Shown here: piece by piece, positions 1 to 12,699 of the stretch
Layout: each line of letters starts with the position of its first letter
How positions within the stretch are numbered: position 1 is the first letter of the stretch
NCBI RefSeq assembly: GCF_018320785.1
Contig: NC_054886.1
Coordinates: forward strand, 4,029,207 to 4,093,206
Length of the DNA stretch: 64,000 nucleotides
Reading direction: 5' to 3'
From: Cheilinus undulatus
Lineage: Eukaryota; Chordata; Actinopteri; Labriformes; Labridae
Position numbers and translations under genes: made by a program
Notes under the pieces: generated by a model
Told to the model about the DNA's origin: nothing
Databases searched by the model: none
What the model saw: only the letters and a program-made list of their open reading frames with translations

Positions 1-1069
1 GGCTGAGGAGTGTGATCCCTCTATAATTGGAACACACCTTCTGGTCCCCCTTCTTAAAGAGGGGAGCCACCATCCCAGTCTGCCAGTCCAGGGGCACTGT
101 CCCTGATGTCCACACGATGTTGCAAAGGCGTGTCAGCCATGACAGCCCTACAATATCCAGAGTCTTGACAAACTCAGAGCGGATCTCATTCACCCCCAGG
201 GCCCTGCCACCAAGGAGCTTTTTGACCACCTCAGCGACCTCAGCCCCAGAAATAGAAGAGCCCACATCCGCGTGCCCAGACTCTGCTTCCTCATCGGAAG
301 GCGTGTCGATGGGATTGAGGAGGTCTTTGAAATATTCTTTCCACCGACCCACAACATCCCAGGTCAAGGTCAACAGCGCGCCATCTCCAATGTACAAGGT
401 GTTGACAGTGCACTGCTTCCCCCTCCTGAGACACCGGATGGTGGTCCAGAATCTTGTTGAAGCTGTATGGAAGTCATTCTCCATGGCCTCTCCGAACTCC
501 ACCCACGTCCAAGTTTTTGCCTTGGCAACCTCTGAAGCTGCAAACTGCTTGGCCTGCCAGTACCTGTCAGCTGCCTCTGGAGTCCCACAGGCCAAAAAGG
601 CCCGATAAGACTCCTTCTTCAGCTTGACAGCGTCCCTCACCACCGGTGTCCACCAGGGGGTTCGAGGGTTGCCGCCACGACAGGCACCGACCACCTTACG
701 GCTGCAGCTCCTATCAGCCGCCACGACAATAGAGGCACGGAACACGGCCCACTCAGACTCAATGTCCCCCGCCTCCCCCCGGAACATGGTTGAAGCTCTG
801 TCGGAGGTGAGAGTTGAAGCGCCTTCTGGGCACTCTGCCAGACGTTCCCAGCAGACCCTCACCATACGTTTGGGCCTGACAGGTCTGACCGGCTTCCTCA
901 GCGGAGCCAACTCACAACCAGGTGGTGATCAGTTGACAGCTGCGCCCCTGTCTTTGACTGAGTGTCCAGGGCATGTGCTACCAGGAGCATGAAGCCCCCG
1001 ACAACATAGCTCCCAGGATTCTTGGGACACGCAAACCCCTCCACCGCGTTAAGTTGGCAGCTCAGGGAG
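1..1069 (-). mobile_element. LINE fragment (RTE/Rex3-like), endonuclease-RT region
   Basis: Read on the minus strand, the segment encodes the start of a non-LTR reverse transcriptase. Near position 1-60 it reads KKGDQKVCSNYRGITLLS, a standard RT motif, and upstream it carries the linker to an apurinic-type endonuclease. The element continues past the window start. Its 5' end (around 1040-1069) matches the 5' end of the second copy near 11280-11326. Compared with that copy, most of the endonuclease domain is missing: the sequence jumps near 970-985 from the endonuclease C-terminal part straight to the 5' leader. It is therefore an internally deleted, non-functional copy. The family assignment to Rex3/RTE is from memory of fish elements and is less certain than the LINE call. 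Confidence 0.8.
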
Positions 1070-1807
1070 GGGAAAATGAGGATTTTTTAAATATGTTAAA
1101 GGGGCTCAGCTAGCCTCTTAGCTCAGTACAACACTCTTGTTTGCCTTAAACTGGCTAGATGATGCTAGATGCTAGAAGGTCTGCAGAACTGAGTAATATG
1201 GGTATTGCTCACCACCACACCAGGTAGATCAGTTAAACTATGATAAAAATCCCTTTTTTGTAAGTTTAGGAATCCTGTTCAATGTTTGTAGACATTTTCT
1301 AATGATGATTGCAGCGTACGTGTCCATTTAAAGTATTAACATTCCTCCATTCATAATCATTCCTCATCGCTGTCCTCCACTTCCTGATCCCCTCATGCAT
1401 TCTGGGTCATGTGATTGCAAACAACCAGTTGCAGTCACCTGATAAAATCACAACAAAAACTTACCTTAAACCCTTATTTTTGTGTTGTTTTAATACTAAA
1501 TAATTATTTTAAGCTTCTAAGTGCATTCTAGACTGGAGCAGCAACAATCATGTCATCAAAATGAATAGGGGAGGTATGGTAAATTTAGAATTGGTTTGAT
1601 TTGAAAACCTTTGTTGAGTGGACTCCTGAGCCAGAATGGAATCAGATCATGACAGAAAAAAAAGATACACACAAACTTTTTTGAGGCTTCCTAAATATCC
1701 AACCTAGATAAGAGCCATCATTTTCTTTATGTAACTGTAAACTATAGATGGCAGTGAAGGTGTGATCTTGTTTCCTTAGAAGGACATAAGTGTCACATCC
1801 AATCAAA
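1070..1807. other. Intergenic, 5' flank of NITR gene A
   Basis: This AT-rich stretch has no convincing coding sequence on either strand. It separates the LINE copy from the promoter-proximal region of gene A. I see no recognisable repeat boundaries in it. Confidence 0.5.
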
Positions 1808-1814
1808 CCAATCA
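1808..1814 (+). promoter_or_regulatory. CCAAT box upstream of NITR gene A
   Basis: CCAATCA lies 78 bp before the leader ATG at 1886. It is followed by AATGCAGTCTTG, which resembles the block at the same place in genes B, C and D. A second CCAATCA sits just upstream at about 1799-1805. The conserved spacing of 75-78 bp across four genes suggests a core promoter element; this is inference from comparison. Confidence 0.5.
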
Positions 1815-1885
1815 AATGCAGTCTTGTTTCTCAAGAGAGGAGACTGTACCGAGGTTATTTCCATTCATACAGGAACCCCGACACG

Positions 1886-4800
1886 ATGACATCTACAGTG
1901 TTTGTCTGCTTCTTGATGCCTTTGTTCATGGCAGGAATGGGTGAGTTTTTAAGGGCTAGAGTTTTATACTTTAAAGTAAATCTTTATGAAAGTGATCTGT
2001 GTGTTCTGTCACTTCTAGATTTAGCTGAGATTGTGTTTGTTTCCTCCAGCTCAGCTGACTTCTCAGAAATCCTCCTTCTCTCTTCATCAAAAGAGACGTT
2101 TTGTCTCGGCTAGAGTTGGAGACATGGTGACACTGCAGTGTTTCTATGACGGTGATGATTCAGCTTGGCTTTACTGGTACAAACAAAGTCTAGGTCAGAA
2201 ACCAAGGCTCATCTCTACGTTCTACATCTATGATACAAGAATCACTTTTAAGGATGAATTTGACGACAGTTCACGCTTCAGACTCAGCACAGCAAACAAG
2301 ACCAATCACCTGACTATTTTAAATATCCAGTTTTCAGATTCAGCTACTTATTACTGCGCAAGGAGCTACTCATTTATCTTAAACTTCACTGAGGGCACTG
2401 TGCTCAGTGTAAAAGGCTCAGGTTTAAGCGTCAAACCCTCCGTCTATCAGTCAGAATCTGAGACCACCCAGAATGGGGGATCAGTGACTCTGAACTGTAC
2501 GGTCCACACTGGGAGCTGTGGCGAAGAACACAGTGTTTACTGGTTCAAAACCTCTGAGGAAGCTCAGCAGGAAATCATTTACACCCATGGAGGCAGGAAT
2601 GATCACTGTGTGAGGACACACAACAGAGAAACAAACACCTGTGTCTACAACCTGCCAATGAAGAACGTGGATCCTTCTCAGACTGGGACCTACTACTGCG
2701 CCGTGGCTTCATGTGGACTCATTCTGTTTGGAAACGGGACCAAGCTGGACCATAAAAGTGGGTAACACAAAGAGAGCATTATTATTTGATGATTGCAAAA
2801 TTAGTATCACATTTATTATTATTGGCACTAATGTTGATGTCATAATTATAAAATATGATTAATCACTAGATCTGCCTTAAATGCATTTATTATACTTGAA
2901 AACTTTGACATCCACAACATTAAAAAAAAAAAATCTGTACATTTAAACAAACAAGTCGAATTTTGGATGTGGAAAAGGGATATATACAATAACAAATACA
3001 CACTTTTAACATTAACGCAAGCATTAGTATAACATTTCTATGGCATTGGGCCAAAACCTTTGATCTCCAAAAGCAGCACATTTCAAGGAATTAAAAAATG
3101 TTGTGTTTTGTAATAAATTTGATGCTAAATGGTCAAAGTCGGCATCTTTTTGACACTTTTTATTGCTTTAAAATTGGTTAAACCACACTGACACATGTAA
3201 AGGGTGACCAACAGCACTGATTTATAAAAGAATGAAAAACATCATTTAAAAAACAGAGATACAAGGTTTAGGCCTGACATCAGCAACTTGTAAGTCCTTA
3301 ACATTGTCTATTTATCTATAAGGTATTATTAAGTAAATTGTATTTAATTTGTAAACACTCCTACATATACTTTACTCATGCATTTGAAAGCATTACTGAC
3401 CCTATGTACCCCTTTTGTCATGGTCTTGCCCCCCCCCCAAAGATCTCAGGGGGGCACGGGACCCTGTCTGCTCTGACATAGTCAAAATTATATGTTAATA
3501 TTATCAAAAATCATGTTTAGAAACATAATGTTCAATGTTGTATGAGGGCCAACGTAAAAGATTAAAAATATTAGGAGAATCTGTTGATCTTTGGTCAAAA
3601 AGGTTAAAATCTGTTTGGGGAAAAAAAATCCAAATTTTTGAGATTATTAAGTCTTATATTTACAAGATTTCAGCATTTAAAAAGTCAGGAGTGAAATCTT
3701 AAATTTTGACATTAGGAACTGAAAAATGTCAATTTTTTTTTTATCGTAATTTTACAGCACAAAGAAAAAAATCAATTCAAGAAACCAAACTGAGAACCAT
3801 GGGAAGATTTTGACTTTATAGTCAAAAATTCGAATCCAGGGTTCAGGCACATTTGTTGCTTTTAAAGTCATTAAAATGATTTTTTTTTTCCCTTTTTTTC
3901 TTATTATTTAACTTTTAAAACTTTTTTTTTTTTTTTTTTAAATTAGCATTTCTTTTTCCTTGAGTGGCCCTAATACACGGTTGTAATATAGGGCAGATCT
4001 TAGTCCATATAGGCCTGTTATGTTGGGATTTTGTCAATGAAAACAATCAAATGATGTGTACTTTTTCTGAGTGGGTCAAAGTGGGGGGTGTGGATTTCTT
4101 AGATGTGAGTGGTGGGGCCCTAAAGAAAAAGGTTGGGAACAGCTGGTTTAATAAACTAAAGATGCAAAAATACAAAAAAAAAACCCTAACCAAATCAAAG
4201 ATGCACAAAAGTCTAAAAATAACCGAAAGCTCACCAAAAGAAAACACGTGAGAACACTGGAGATAACCAGAAAGAAATTTACTATCTGGAGATCCAAGAA
4301 GGATTCACAGATGCAGCGCTGTGACAGCGATGTGGTCTGCCATGAAGCACATGTTTCTATGCATATGTGCGCTCCCATTTGCCAAATTGCTCCGACGTCA
4401 TTAGCGGGAGTTCTTCCATGACTTTTAAAGCATCTTCACACACCGACAGTGGCGCTGCTGGTGGGCATGGACACACACACTCTTAATAAATTGATTATAC
4501 ATTTGTGCTTAATACACAGCACTGACTTCATGACGGTAATTAAATCAATACCATGACAATATTTTGATATGGTATTACTGTAATACCGTCCCTTCCAGTA
4601 ATCTGTGGTGAAATTCTCTAACTGTATTTATTCTCTCTTTTCTGTATCATTGTTTTTCTTAAGTATTATGATCATCATAAACCAAAATCCTAACTGAGAT
4701 TCAGAATCTATTTACTGCCTAACACCTGCGGTGATTACTGATTATTTATATTCAAAATATTATTTAAAACCTAAAATCATTCGTCTGTAATGTCTGTTTC

Positions 4801-7359
4801 CCTACAGATAAGGGGGACTCTCTAGTCTTGGTGTACGTCCTGACTGGAGCTCAGATATTCGCCACTATCCTGGTCTTTTCTCTCGCTTTCTTTATTTACA
4901 AGGAGAACAAAAGGAACAGCTGTGCAGGTAAGAGATACTTTATCAGTATAGGAAGATAACTGCATTAAAATTTTGAAATTAAAGTTTCATGTCATGATTA
5001 TATAGATTATATAGTAGTAAAGTGCATGTTTTAGGACATCAGGTCTTGAGTGAGGTGTCAGGTGTCATATGAAAAGGCAACAGGTGTCAGCTCTCTGGGA
5101 AAAAAAAAAAAAAAGCCTCAAGTCTCATTATAAAAAGCACCAGGGAAAAAAGCCTCTAGAAAAAAAGGTGTAAGGACTTTAGGATAAACATTTCAAAAAG
5201 AAAAATAAGGTCACACATTATGCCTTTTTTCCTGTGACCTCACACCATTTTTGTGACGCCGTTTTTTTCCAGAGACCTGACGCCTTTTTTTCTGTGACTC
5301 CGTTTTTCCTGAGACCTGACGCCTTTTTTGTGACACTGTTTTTTCTGAGACCTGACACCTCTTTTCCTGGGACTAATGCTTTTCAAATGACACTTGACAC
5401 CTCACACTAAGACTTGATGCCTTTTTTACTGTGAGCTGACGCCTTTTTTTTTGTGACACTGTTTTTCCTGAGACCTGACGCCTTTTTTTGTGACTCCATC
5501 TTTCCTGAGACCTGACGCCTTTTTTTGTGACTACATCTTTCCTAAGACCTCACACCTTTTTTTGTGATGCTGTTTTTCTTGAGACCTGACGCCTTTTTTC
5601 CTGGGACTAATGCTTTTTCAAATTACACTTCACACCTCACACTGAGACCTGACAGCCCTTTTCTGATACCTTTTTCCTGTGACCTGATGCCTTTTTGTCC
5701 TGATTCCTCTTTTCCTGAGCACTGACATTTTCTCATGAGGCCTTTTGCCTTTTTCCTTGGTCTAATGCTTTTTCATATGACACTTCACACCTCACACTGA
5801 GACCTGACGGCCTTTTTCTGATGCCTTATTCCTGTGACCTGACGGCCTTTTCCTGAATCCTCTTTTCCTGATACCTGACGCTTTTTTCCTGAGACCTGGC
5901 GCCTTTCTTCCTGACTCCTCTTTTCCTGGGACCAGACTCTTTTTCATGAGACCTGATGCCTTTTTCCTGGGACTAATGCTTTTTCAAATGACATTTGACA
6001 ACTCTCACTGAGACCTGACGGCCTTTTTCTGATGCCTTTTTCCTGTGATCTGATGCCTTTCTTCCTGATTCCTCTTTTCCTGAGACCTGACATTTTTTCA
6101 TGAGGCCTGTTGCCTTTTTTCCTGGGACTAATCCTTTTTCATATGACACTTCACACCTCAAACTGAGACCTGACGGCCTTTTTCTGATGCCTTTTTCCTT
6201 TGACCTGACGCCTTTTTTCCTGATTCCTCTTTTCCTGATACTTGACGCTTTTTTCCTGAGACCTGGCGCCTTTCTTCCTGATTCCTCTTTTCCTGGGACC
6301 AGATTCTTTTTCATGAGACCTAACGCCTTTTTCCTGGGACTAATGCTTTTTCATATGACACTTGACAACTCACACTGAGGATGTCCTAAAATGTACAGCG
6401 TAGTGCTGTGTATTTTTAATTTACATTTATTTAATTTACTTTATTTTATCACTGTGGCTACAGGGAGAGGCTGCAGGGGTTTATCCAGTGATTTCAGGAG
6501 GAATATAGCATGGGAGTAATGAAAATTTAATAAAATGACTGCACACATTATAATCCTCCTGATTACAGAATTGATGGTGATGGCCCTTATTAAAACTTTA
6601 CCTGCCACAAAGTAAATATATGGAAGCTGTATGGAAGATCTTTTTAAAATTTGTCGTCATTAGAGTATTTAAATAAATGGCTTTCAGAGGGGGAAAAGTA
6701 TGATGCTGTGATTTATGGCTCAAAAGTTATTTAACTATGAATAGCACGTGTCTCTTCTTGCCGTATACAACAACACCAGGCTCAGAGGGTTTTTAAGTTA
6801 AGACAGGAAAAACAGAAATAAAGTCATATTTTCAACCCAAAGCCATAGTGACAAGCAAAGTGTTGATATTGAAAAATCCGCTGTAATTTCCAGTCACAGT
6901 GAGATTCTGTCTAGAAAAACATGTATTAAAAAAGTTTAGGTTCCTCTTAAAGCATTGTACACACTAAAAGATTTTTAAATCTTAGCTGATTTTCCAAGAG
7001 GCCCCACACATTATGACAAATGGTGACAGTGATACATCATACACAGTTTGATGGTAAAAAATCAGAATATTATTACATTCTGAATTTAGCATCAGAATAA
7101 TAAATATTTTCTGTTTTTAACATCCAGAGTTTCAACCTAGGTTCCCTGCTCCGTCCACTGGAGTGGCAGATGTAAGTATGATGCTTTCATACCTTACAAA
7201 TATTTATGTTTTACATCTGCTAAGAACTGTACTGTGATTTCACTGTTTCACCAGGGCGACCTCCACTATGCTGCTCTGAGTGTTCATCAGCCAAACCGAT
7301 CAAGAAAACAGAGAAACGGCACCAGCAGTGACTGTGTTTACTCCAGCGTGAAGCTCTAA
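1886..7359 (+). CDS. nitr: NITR gene A: inhibitory novel immune-type receptor, 5 exons
   Basis: Type I membrane receptor of the teleost NITR family, predicted at the lymphocyte/NK-like cell surface. Exons by splice sites and frame: 1886-1940 (leader, 18 aa), 2050-2757 (V and I domains together), 4808-4927 (membrane span), 7128-7171, 7255-7359; total 343 aa. The V domain has C49, the WYKQ core and C121. The I domain has the family's six cysteines and a J-like FGNGTKL at residues 245-251. The membrane span (about 260-282) has no charge. The tail has an ITIM, LHYAAL (Y314), and a near-ITIM CVYSSV (Y338), so an inhibitory role via SH2 phosphatases is inferred. N-glycosylation sequons include NKT, NFT, NCT and NGT. 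The V domain ends with F-x-E-G-T instead of a strict F-G-x-G. The exon 2 donor must be A|GTGGGT; a competing donor 4 bp later gives a stop. Confidence 0.9.
5029..6391. repeat. Foldback-like inverted-repeat element with expanded tandem repeats (intron 3 of gene A)
   Basis: The ends form an inverted repeat of about 44-47 bp: TTTTAGGACATC begins at 5029, and its complement ends at 6391. The left arm, up to about 5215, carries repeats in one orientation (GGTGTCA, AAAAAGCC). The rest carries the complementary motif, degenerate copies of CCTGAGACCTGACGCCTTTT. The landmark CCTGGGACTAATGC recurs at 5366, 5600, 5755 (variant), 5966, 6121 and 6333, with alternating spacings of about 155 and 211 bp, giving a higher-order unit of about 366 bp. 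No transposase is present. I read it as a non-autonomous foldback-type DNA element whose arms expanded as a minisatellite. Confidence 0.7.
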
Positions 7360-7466
7360 AACTGTGCATCACATTTCTGCATTTAAACAGGGAAAGGCCC
7401 AGCACAGGGACTGATTCTGCAAACTAACTTAGGCTGTGAATGCTGCTTTGAATTTTTTCCTATATA

Positions 7467-7472
7467 AATAAA
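7467..7472 (+). terminator. Polyadenylation signal, gene A
   Basis: AATAAA lies 108 bp after the stop of gene A. Further AATAAA copies follow near 7482 and 7600, so the true cleavage site cannot be fixed from sequence alone. Confidence 0.45.
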
Positions 7473-7609
7473 TATTAGAAAAATAAATACGCTTAAACTG
7501 TGCATTTAAAATGAAATGAAGGCCTGTATAGCAGTGAACAATTTCAGCTGTCATAACAGAGTTTCCTTTCTGTCACCATTAGCAACACGCTCCATATGGA
7601 AATAAATGA

Positions 7610-8068
7610 GCTCTTACTTTGACACTGTTGTCTTTAATTTTTTAATACAATGAAATTAAATTGTGCTTTAGCTGTTTTTTTTTTTTTATGGCACCATCAT
7701 TTGAGGGTTCTTTGATTGCTTTATTGTTGACAGTGGAGAGTCTGGAAGAGGAATTAGAGAGTGGGAAATGATGAGTTGCCGAAGGTCAGAGCCAAACTCA
7801 GCCTTGACCTCTTGAGACCTGAGCTCTTGTTTGGAATATTTTTTTGTTTTGTTTTATTTTTTTTTTCACTTATTGGTGATTAGTAGAATCTGATCGTTTT
7901 AAAAGCCCAGCCTTGTCTCTGAACAGGGAGTAAATTTGGCCAAAAATTATGTGCAATATCAACACAAATTTCCTGAAATTTCAAAGAAACTACAATTTCT
8001 GTGAAAAATTTTAAACATATATATAAATATATATATAGAGATAGAGAAAGAGAGAGAGAGAGAGAGAA
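7610..8068. other. Intergenic with simple repeats
   Basis: The stretch is AT-rich and has no coding sequence. It ends in a (TA)n then (GA)n microsatellite (about 8018-8068) adjoining the 3' end of a SINE. Confidence 0.5.
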
Positions 8069-8244
8069 AGATTTCTTTTGGGGCATTTTTCTGCCTTTAT
8101 TAGATAGAGGAGGACAGTGGATAGAGTAGGAAACAGGGTCAAGAGTGGGGGAGAGAAATGCGGTAAAGGGCCTCAGGCCGGATTCGAACCCTGGCCGCCC
8201 ATGTACATGGGGAGCGCCTTCAACCACTAGGCCACCTGCTCCCC
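8069..8244 (-). mobile_element. tRNA-derived SINE
   Basis: On the minus strand the head, starting at 8244, holds a box A-like TGGCCTAGTGGTT and a clear box B, GGTTCGAATCC. The body ends in CCTCTATCTAATAAAGGC. The same body occurs on the plus strand at 17191-17353, so this is one dispersed family of pol III SINEs. Confidence 0.8.
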
Positions 8245-9592
<1,348 letters not shown>

Positions 9593-9631
9593 CTAGAACA
9601 CATACCCTCTAGGCTATTTTTGTTTGATATC

Positions 9632-11326
9632 CATCCATCAGTCTTCTTCCGCTTACCCGAGATTGGGTCGCGGGGGCAACAGCCTAAGCAGGGAAGCCCA
9701 GACTTCCCTCTCTCCGGCCACTTCATCCAGCTCTTCCCAGGGGATCCCGAGGCCTTCCCAGGCCAGCCGAGCGACACAGTCTCTCCAGCGTGTCCTGGGT
9801 CTTCCCAGGGGCCTCCTCCCAGTGGGACTTGCCCGGAACACCTCACCAGGGAGGCATCCAGGAGGCATCCGGACTAGATGCCCGAGTCACCTCACCTGGC
9901 TCCTGTCAACGCAGGGAGCAGCGGCTCTACTCCTAGTCTCTCCCGGATGGCCAAACCACCTTATGGTCGCAGCTCCTATCAGCTGCCGCGACAATAGAGG
10001 TACGGAACACGGCCCACTCAGACTCAATGTCCCCCGCCTCCCCCAGAACGTAGTTGAAGCTCTGTCGGAGGTGAGAGTTGAAGCGCCTTCTGACAGGGGA
10101 CTCTGCCAGACATTCCCAGCAGATCCTCACCATACGTTTGGGCCTGCCAGGTCTGACCGGCTTCCTCCCCCACCAGTGGAACCAACTCACAACCAGGTGG
10201 TGGTCAGTTGACAGCTCTGCCCCTCTCTTTACCTGAGTGTCCAGGACATATGGCCACAAGTCCGATGATATGACTACAAAGTCGATCATTGAACTGCGAC
10301 TTAGGGTGTCCTGGTGCCAAGTGCACATATGGACACCCTTATGCCTGAACATGGTGTTCGTTATAGACATCCCATGACAAGCACAGAAGTCCAGCAACAG
10401 AACACCACTCAGGTTCAGATCAGGGGGGCCGTTCCTCCTATTTACCCCCTTCCGGGTCTCACTGTCGTTGCCCACATGAGCATTGAGGTCTCCCAGCAGG
10501 ACGATGGAGTCCCCGGAAGGAGCACTCTCCAGCACCCCGTCCAGCAACTCCAAAAAGGGTGAGTACTCTGAGCTGCCGTTTGGTGCATACGCACAAACAA
10601 CAGTCAGGACCCGTCCCCCCACCCAGAAGCGGAGGGAGGCTACCCTCTCGTCAACTGGGGTAAACCCCAGTGTACAGGCTGCCAGCCCGGGGGCAATCAG
10701 TATGCCCACACCTGCTCGGCGCCTCTCACCAGGTGCAACTCCAGAGAGGAGAAGAGTCCAACCCCTCCAAGAAGACTGGTTCCAGAGCCCAAGCTGGTCA
10801 AGGCAAGACCAACTATATCTAGCCGGTACCGCTCAACCTCACGCACAAGCCCAGGCTCCTTCCCCACCAGAGAGGTGACATTCCATGTCCCCAGAGCCAG
10901 CCGAGGATCGGACCGCCAAGGTCTCCGCCTTCAGCCGCCGCCCAGCTCACACCGCACCTGACCTCTATGGCCCCTCCTACAGATGGTGAGTCCATGGGAG
11001 GGGTGACCCACATTGCCTCTTCGGGCTGTGCCCGGCTGGGCCCCATGGGTGCAGGCCCAGCCACCAGGTGCTTGCCATCGAGCCCCACTCCCAGGCCTAG
11101 CCCCAGGAGGGGGCCCCGGTGACCCACATCCGGGCAAGGGAGATCTGAGTCCTTCCTGCCGTTCTGCCATATACAGTCTTTGAGCTGCGCTTCGTCTGGT
11201 CCCTCACCCAGGACCTGTTTACCTTGGGAGACCCTACCAGGGGCATGAAGCCCCCAACAACATAGTTCCCAGGATCCTTGGGACACGCAAACCCCTCCAC
11301 CACGTTAAGGTGGCAGCTCAAGGAGC
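9632..11326 (-). mobile_element. LINE (RTE/Rex3-like), internally deleted copy with endonuclease
   Basis: On the minus strand the 5' end starts near 11326 (same end sequence as the copy at 1-1069). It is followed by an apurinic-type endonuclease, open from 10709 to 9933. It shows [30 protein letters not shown] and [10 protein letters not shown], which are the metal-binding and catalytic motifs of the EEP fold. At about 9948 the sequence jumps to the 3' end of the element (GRPRTRWRDCVARLAWEGLG, 9653-9868), so the reverse transcriptase is missing. The tail ends in CCATCC repeats (GATG-type on the element strand), as reported for Rex3. Family name is moderately sure; LINE identity is firm. Confidence 0.88.
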
Positions 11327-12697
11327 TTGATATTCAACTATAATTGCTGTTTCCTATGTTTTAATATTGAGAAAATGTGAGTGTGTGATAATAGCTGAAA
11401 TAACACGTATGCAAACATGATCCAGAAATTCTCTAGGTCAAAGCTCAAATAAAATGGACTGAGGTCAAATGGACTAAAATGTGGAATACTTGTTGAAAAC
11501 GGCAGACAATGTGCCATGTAGACTAGATCCCAAACTAGACAGACTAGCCTAGGTTTTTTGTTTTTTAATGAATGTAATCGACATTTATGCAATGCTGGGA
11601 TTTCTCATTGTGTTTAAGTGATTATATCATATTTGCCCAATGGTTAATGTCATCAAATGTGGCACATTGCACAGGCCAAATTCAACTTGCTATGTCAAAC
11701 TTTTTGTCTAATTGAGCATTGAACATTAATACCATCTCTAATTAAATACTGTGGCAAAGCACACCAGACTTCAAACCAATAGGCTACCTCTGGTGGGAAT
11801 GCAACCTTAGATATAAGATACCGATTGTGCAAAGCAAGTTTTAATTCATGGACTTTTTTCATGAAAAAGTTTTTTTAGAGTGCTAAATTTTAAACCAATG
11901 AATTAAATGTAACGTTCACTAAAGTTTCTGTGCAGTGCTTCATTTCTCTTCATGCACAAATTGCGTCACATCACTCTACCTCTGTAAACAATCAGTCAAG
12001 TGCTGCAGCACATAAAAAAAAAAAATCAGTAATGCAAACAAATCTTCATTGCATCTTGTTCTGATGTGTTTTAGCCACAACGGAGAGACGACTGCTCTAT
12101 GCTGTTTTTATGCTGCACACGCTCTGCCTCGGTTTGTCTGCGTGGTTTACCTACAGGATGTTCCTGTTTTGATTTTAGGTACTGAAATCATTATCATTCT
12201 GTTTTAAATAAAGGCATTCTATGTATCTATATTCTATTCTTTGCAAACAGCCTACAGGGATACAAAGCCACAGTAAGAGGGCAACAGGACAATGTTTGGG
12301 CTGATGTTTGCATGAGAGGCAGGAAAATAAGTTCTGAAATTAGTTCATCACTAAAGATACATTGTTAATGCATAGGTTAGATACAAGTGTGGTATCCAAA
12401 TGCCTGAAATAAAACACCATTTTCATGGTCGGTCACATTCACCAATCCACACTATGTTCACATACTGATGTTAAAAAGAGTCATCAATATCCACTTATCC
12501 CACTTTGACATATTCACTCCCTCTCTGACCTCCTGTTCGGCCTGTTCAGCTTGATGCATACTGAGAGTAGCTCTGTCAAAGGTAGACACATGCAACTGGA
12601 ATCTAGAATATTTTGCAGGGTATTGTGGGGAAAGCCCTGATTTAGCTGTACAGTCAACAGCATAGTTGGAAAACTACAGAGATGGACCCAGTGGAAA
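11327..12697. other. Intergenic, no gene seen
   Basis: This is AT-rich DNA between two mobile elements. Short open frames have no recognisable domain. I found no repeat boundary that I could define. Confidence 0.5.
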
Positions 12698-12699
12698 TA

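Noticed and set aside
27-992. Plus-strand open frames at the window start
   Set aside because: They are shadows of the LINE coding strand, which reads on the minus strand.
2530-2560. CACAGTG inside the I-domain exons of genes A-D, identical to a V(D)J recombination heptamer
   Set aside because: It encodes the conserved H-S-V of HSVYWF. No good nonamer follows at 12 or 23 bp, and the J-like ending is already in the germline exon. NITRs are not known to rearrange.
5973-6314. Minus-strand frame with repeated KKxxG(I/L)RKK segments
   Set aside because: It is the translation of the tandem repeat in intron 3 of gene A. There is no domain, and the composition follows the DNA repeat.
7880-8227. Minus-strand frame with a run of alternating S and L
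   Set aside because: It comes from the (GA)n microsatellite and the SINE body.
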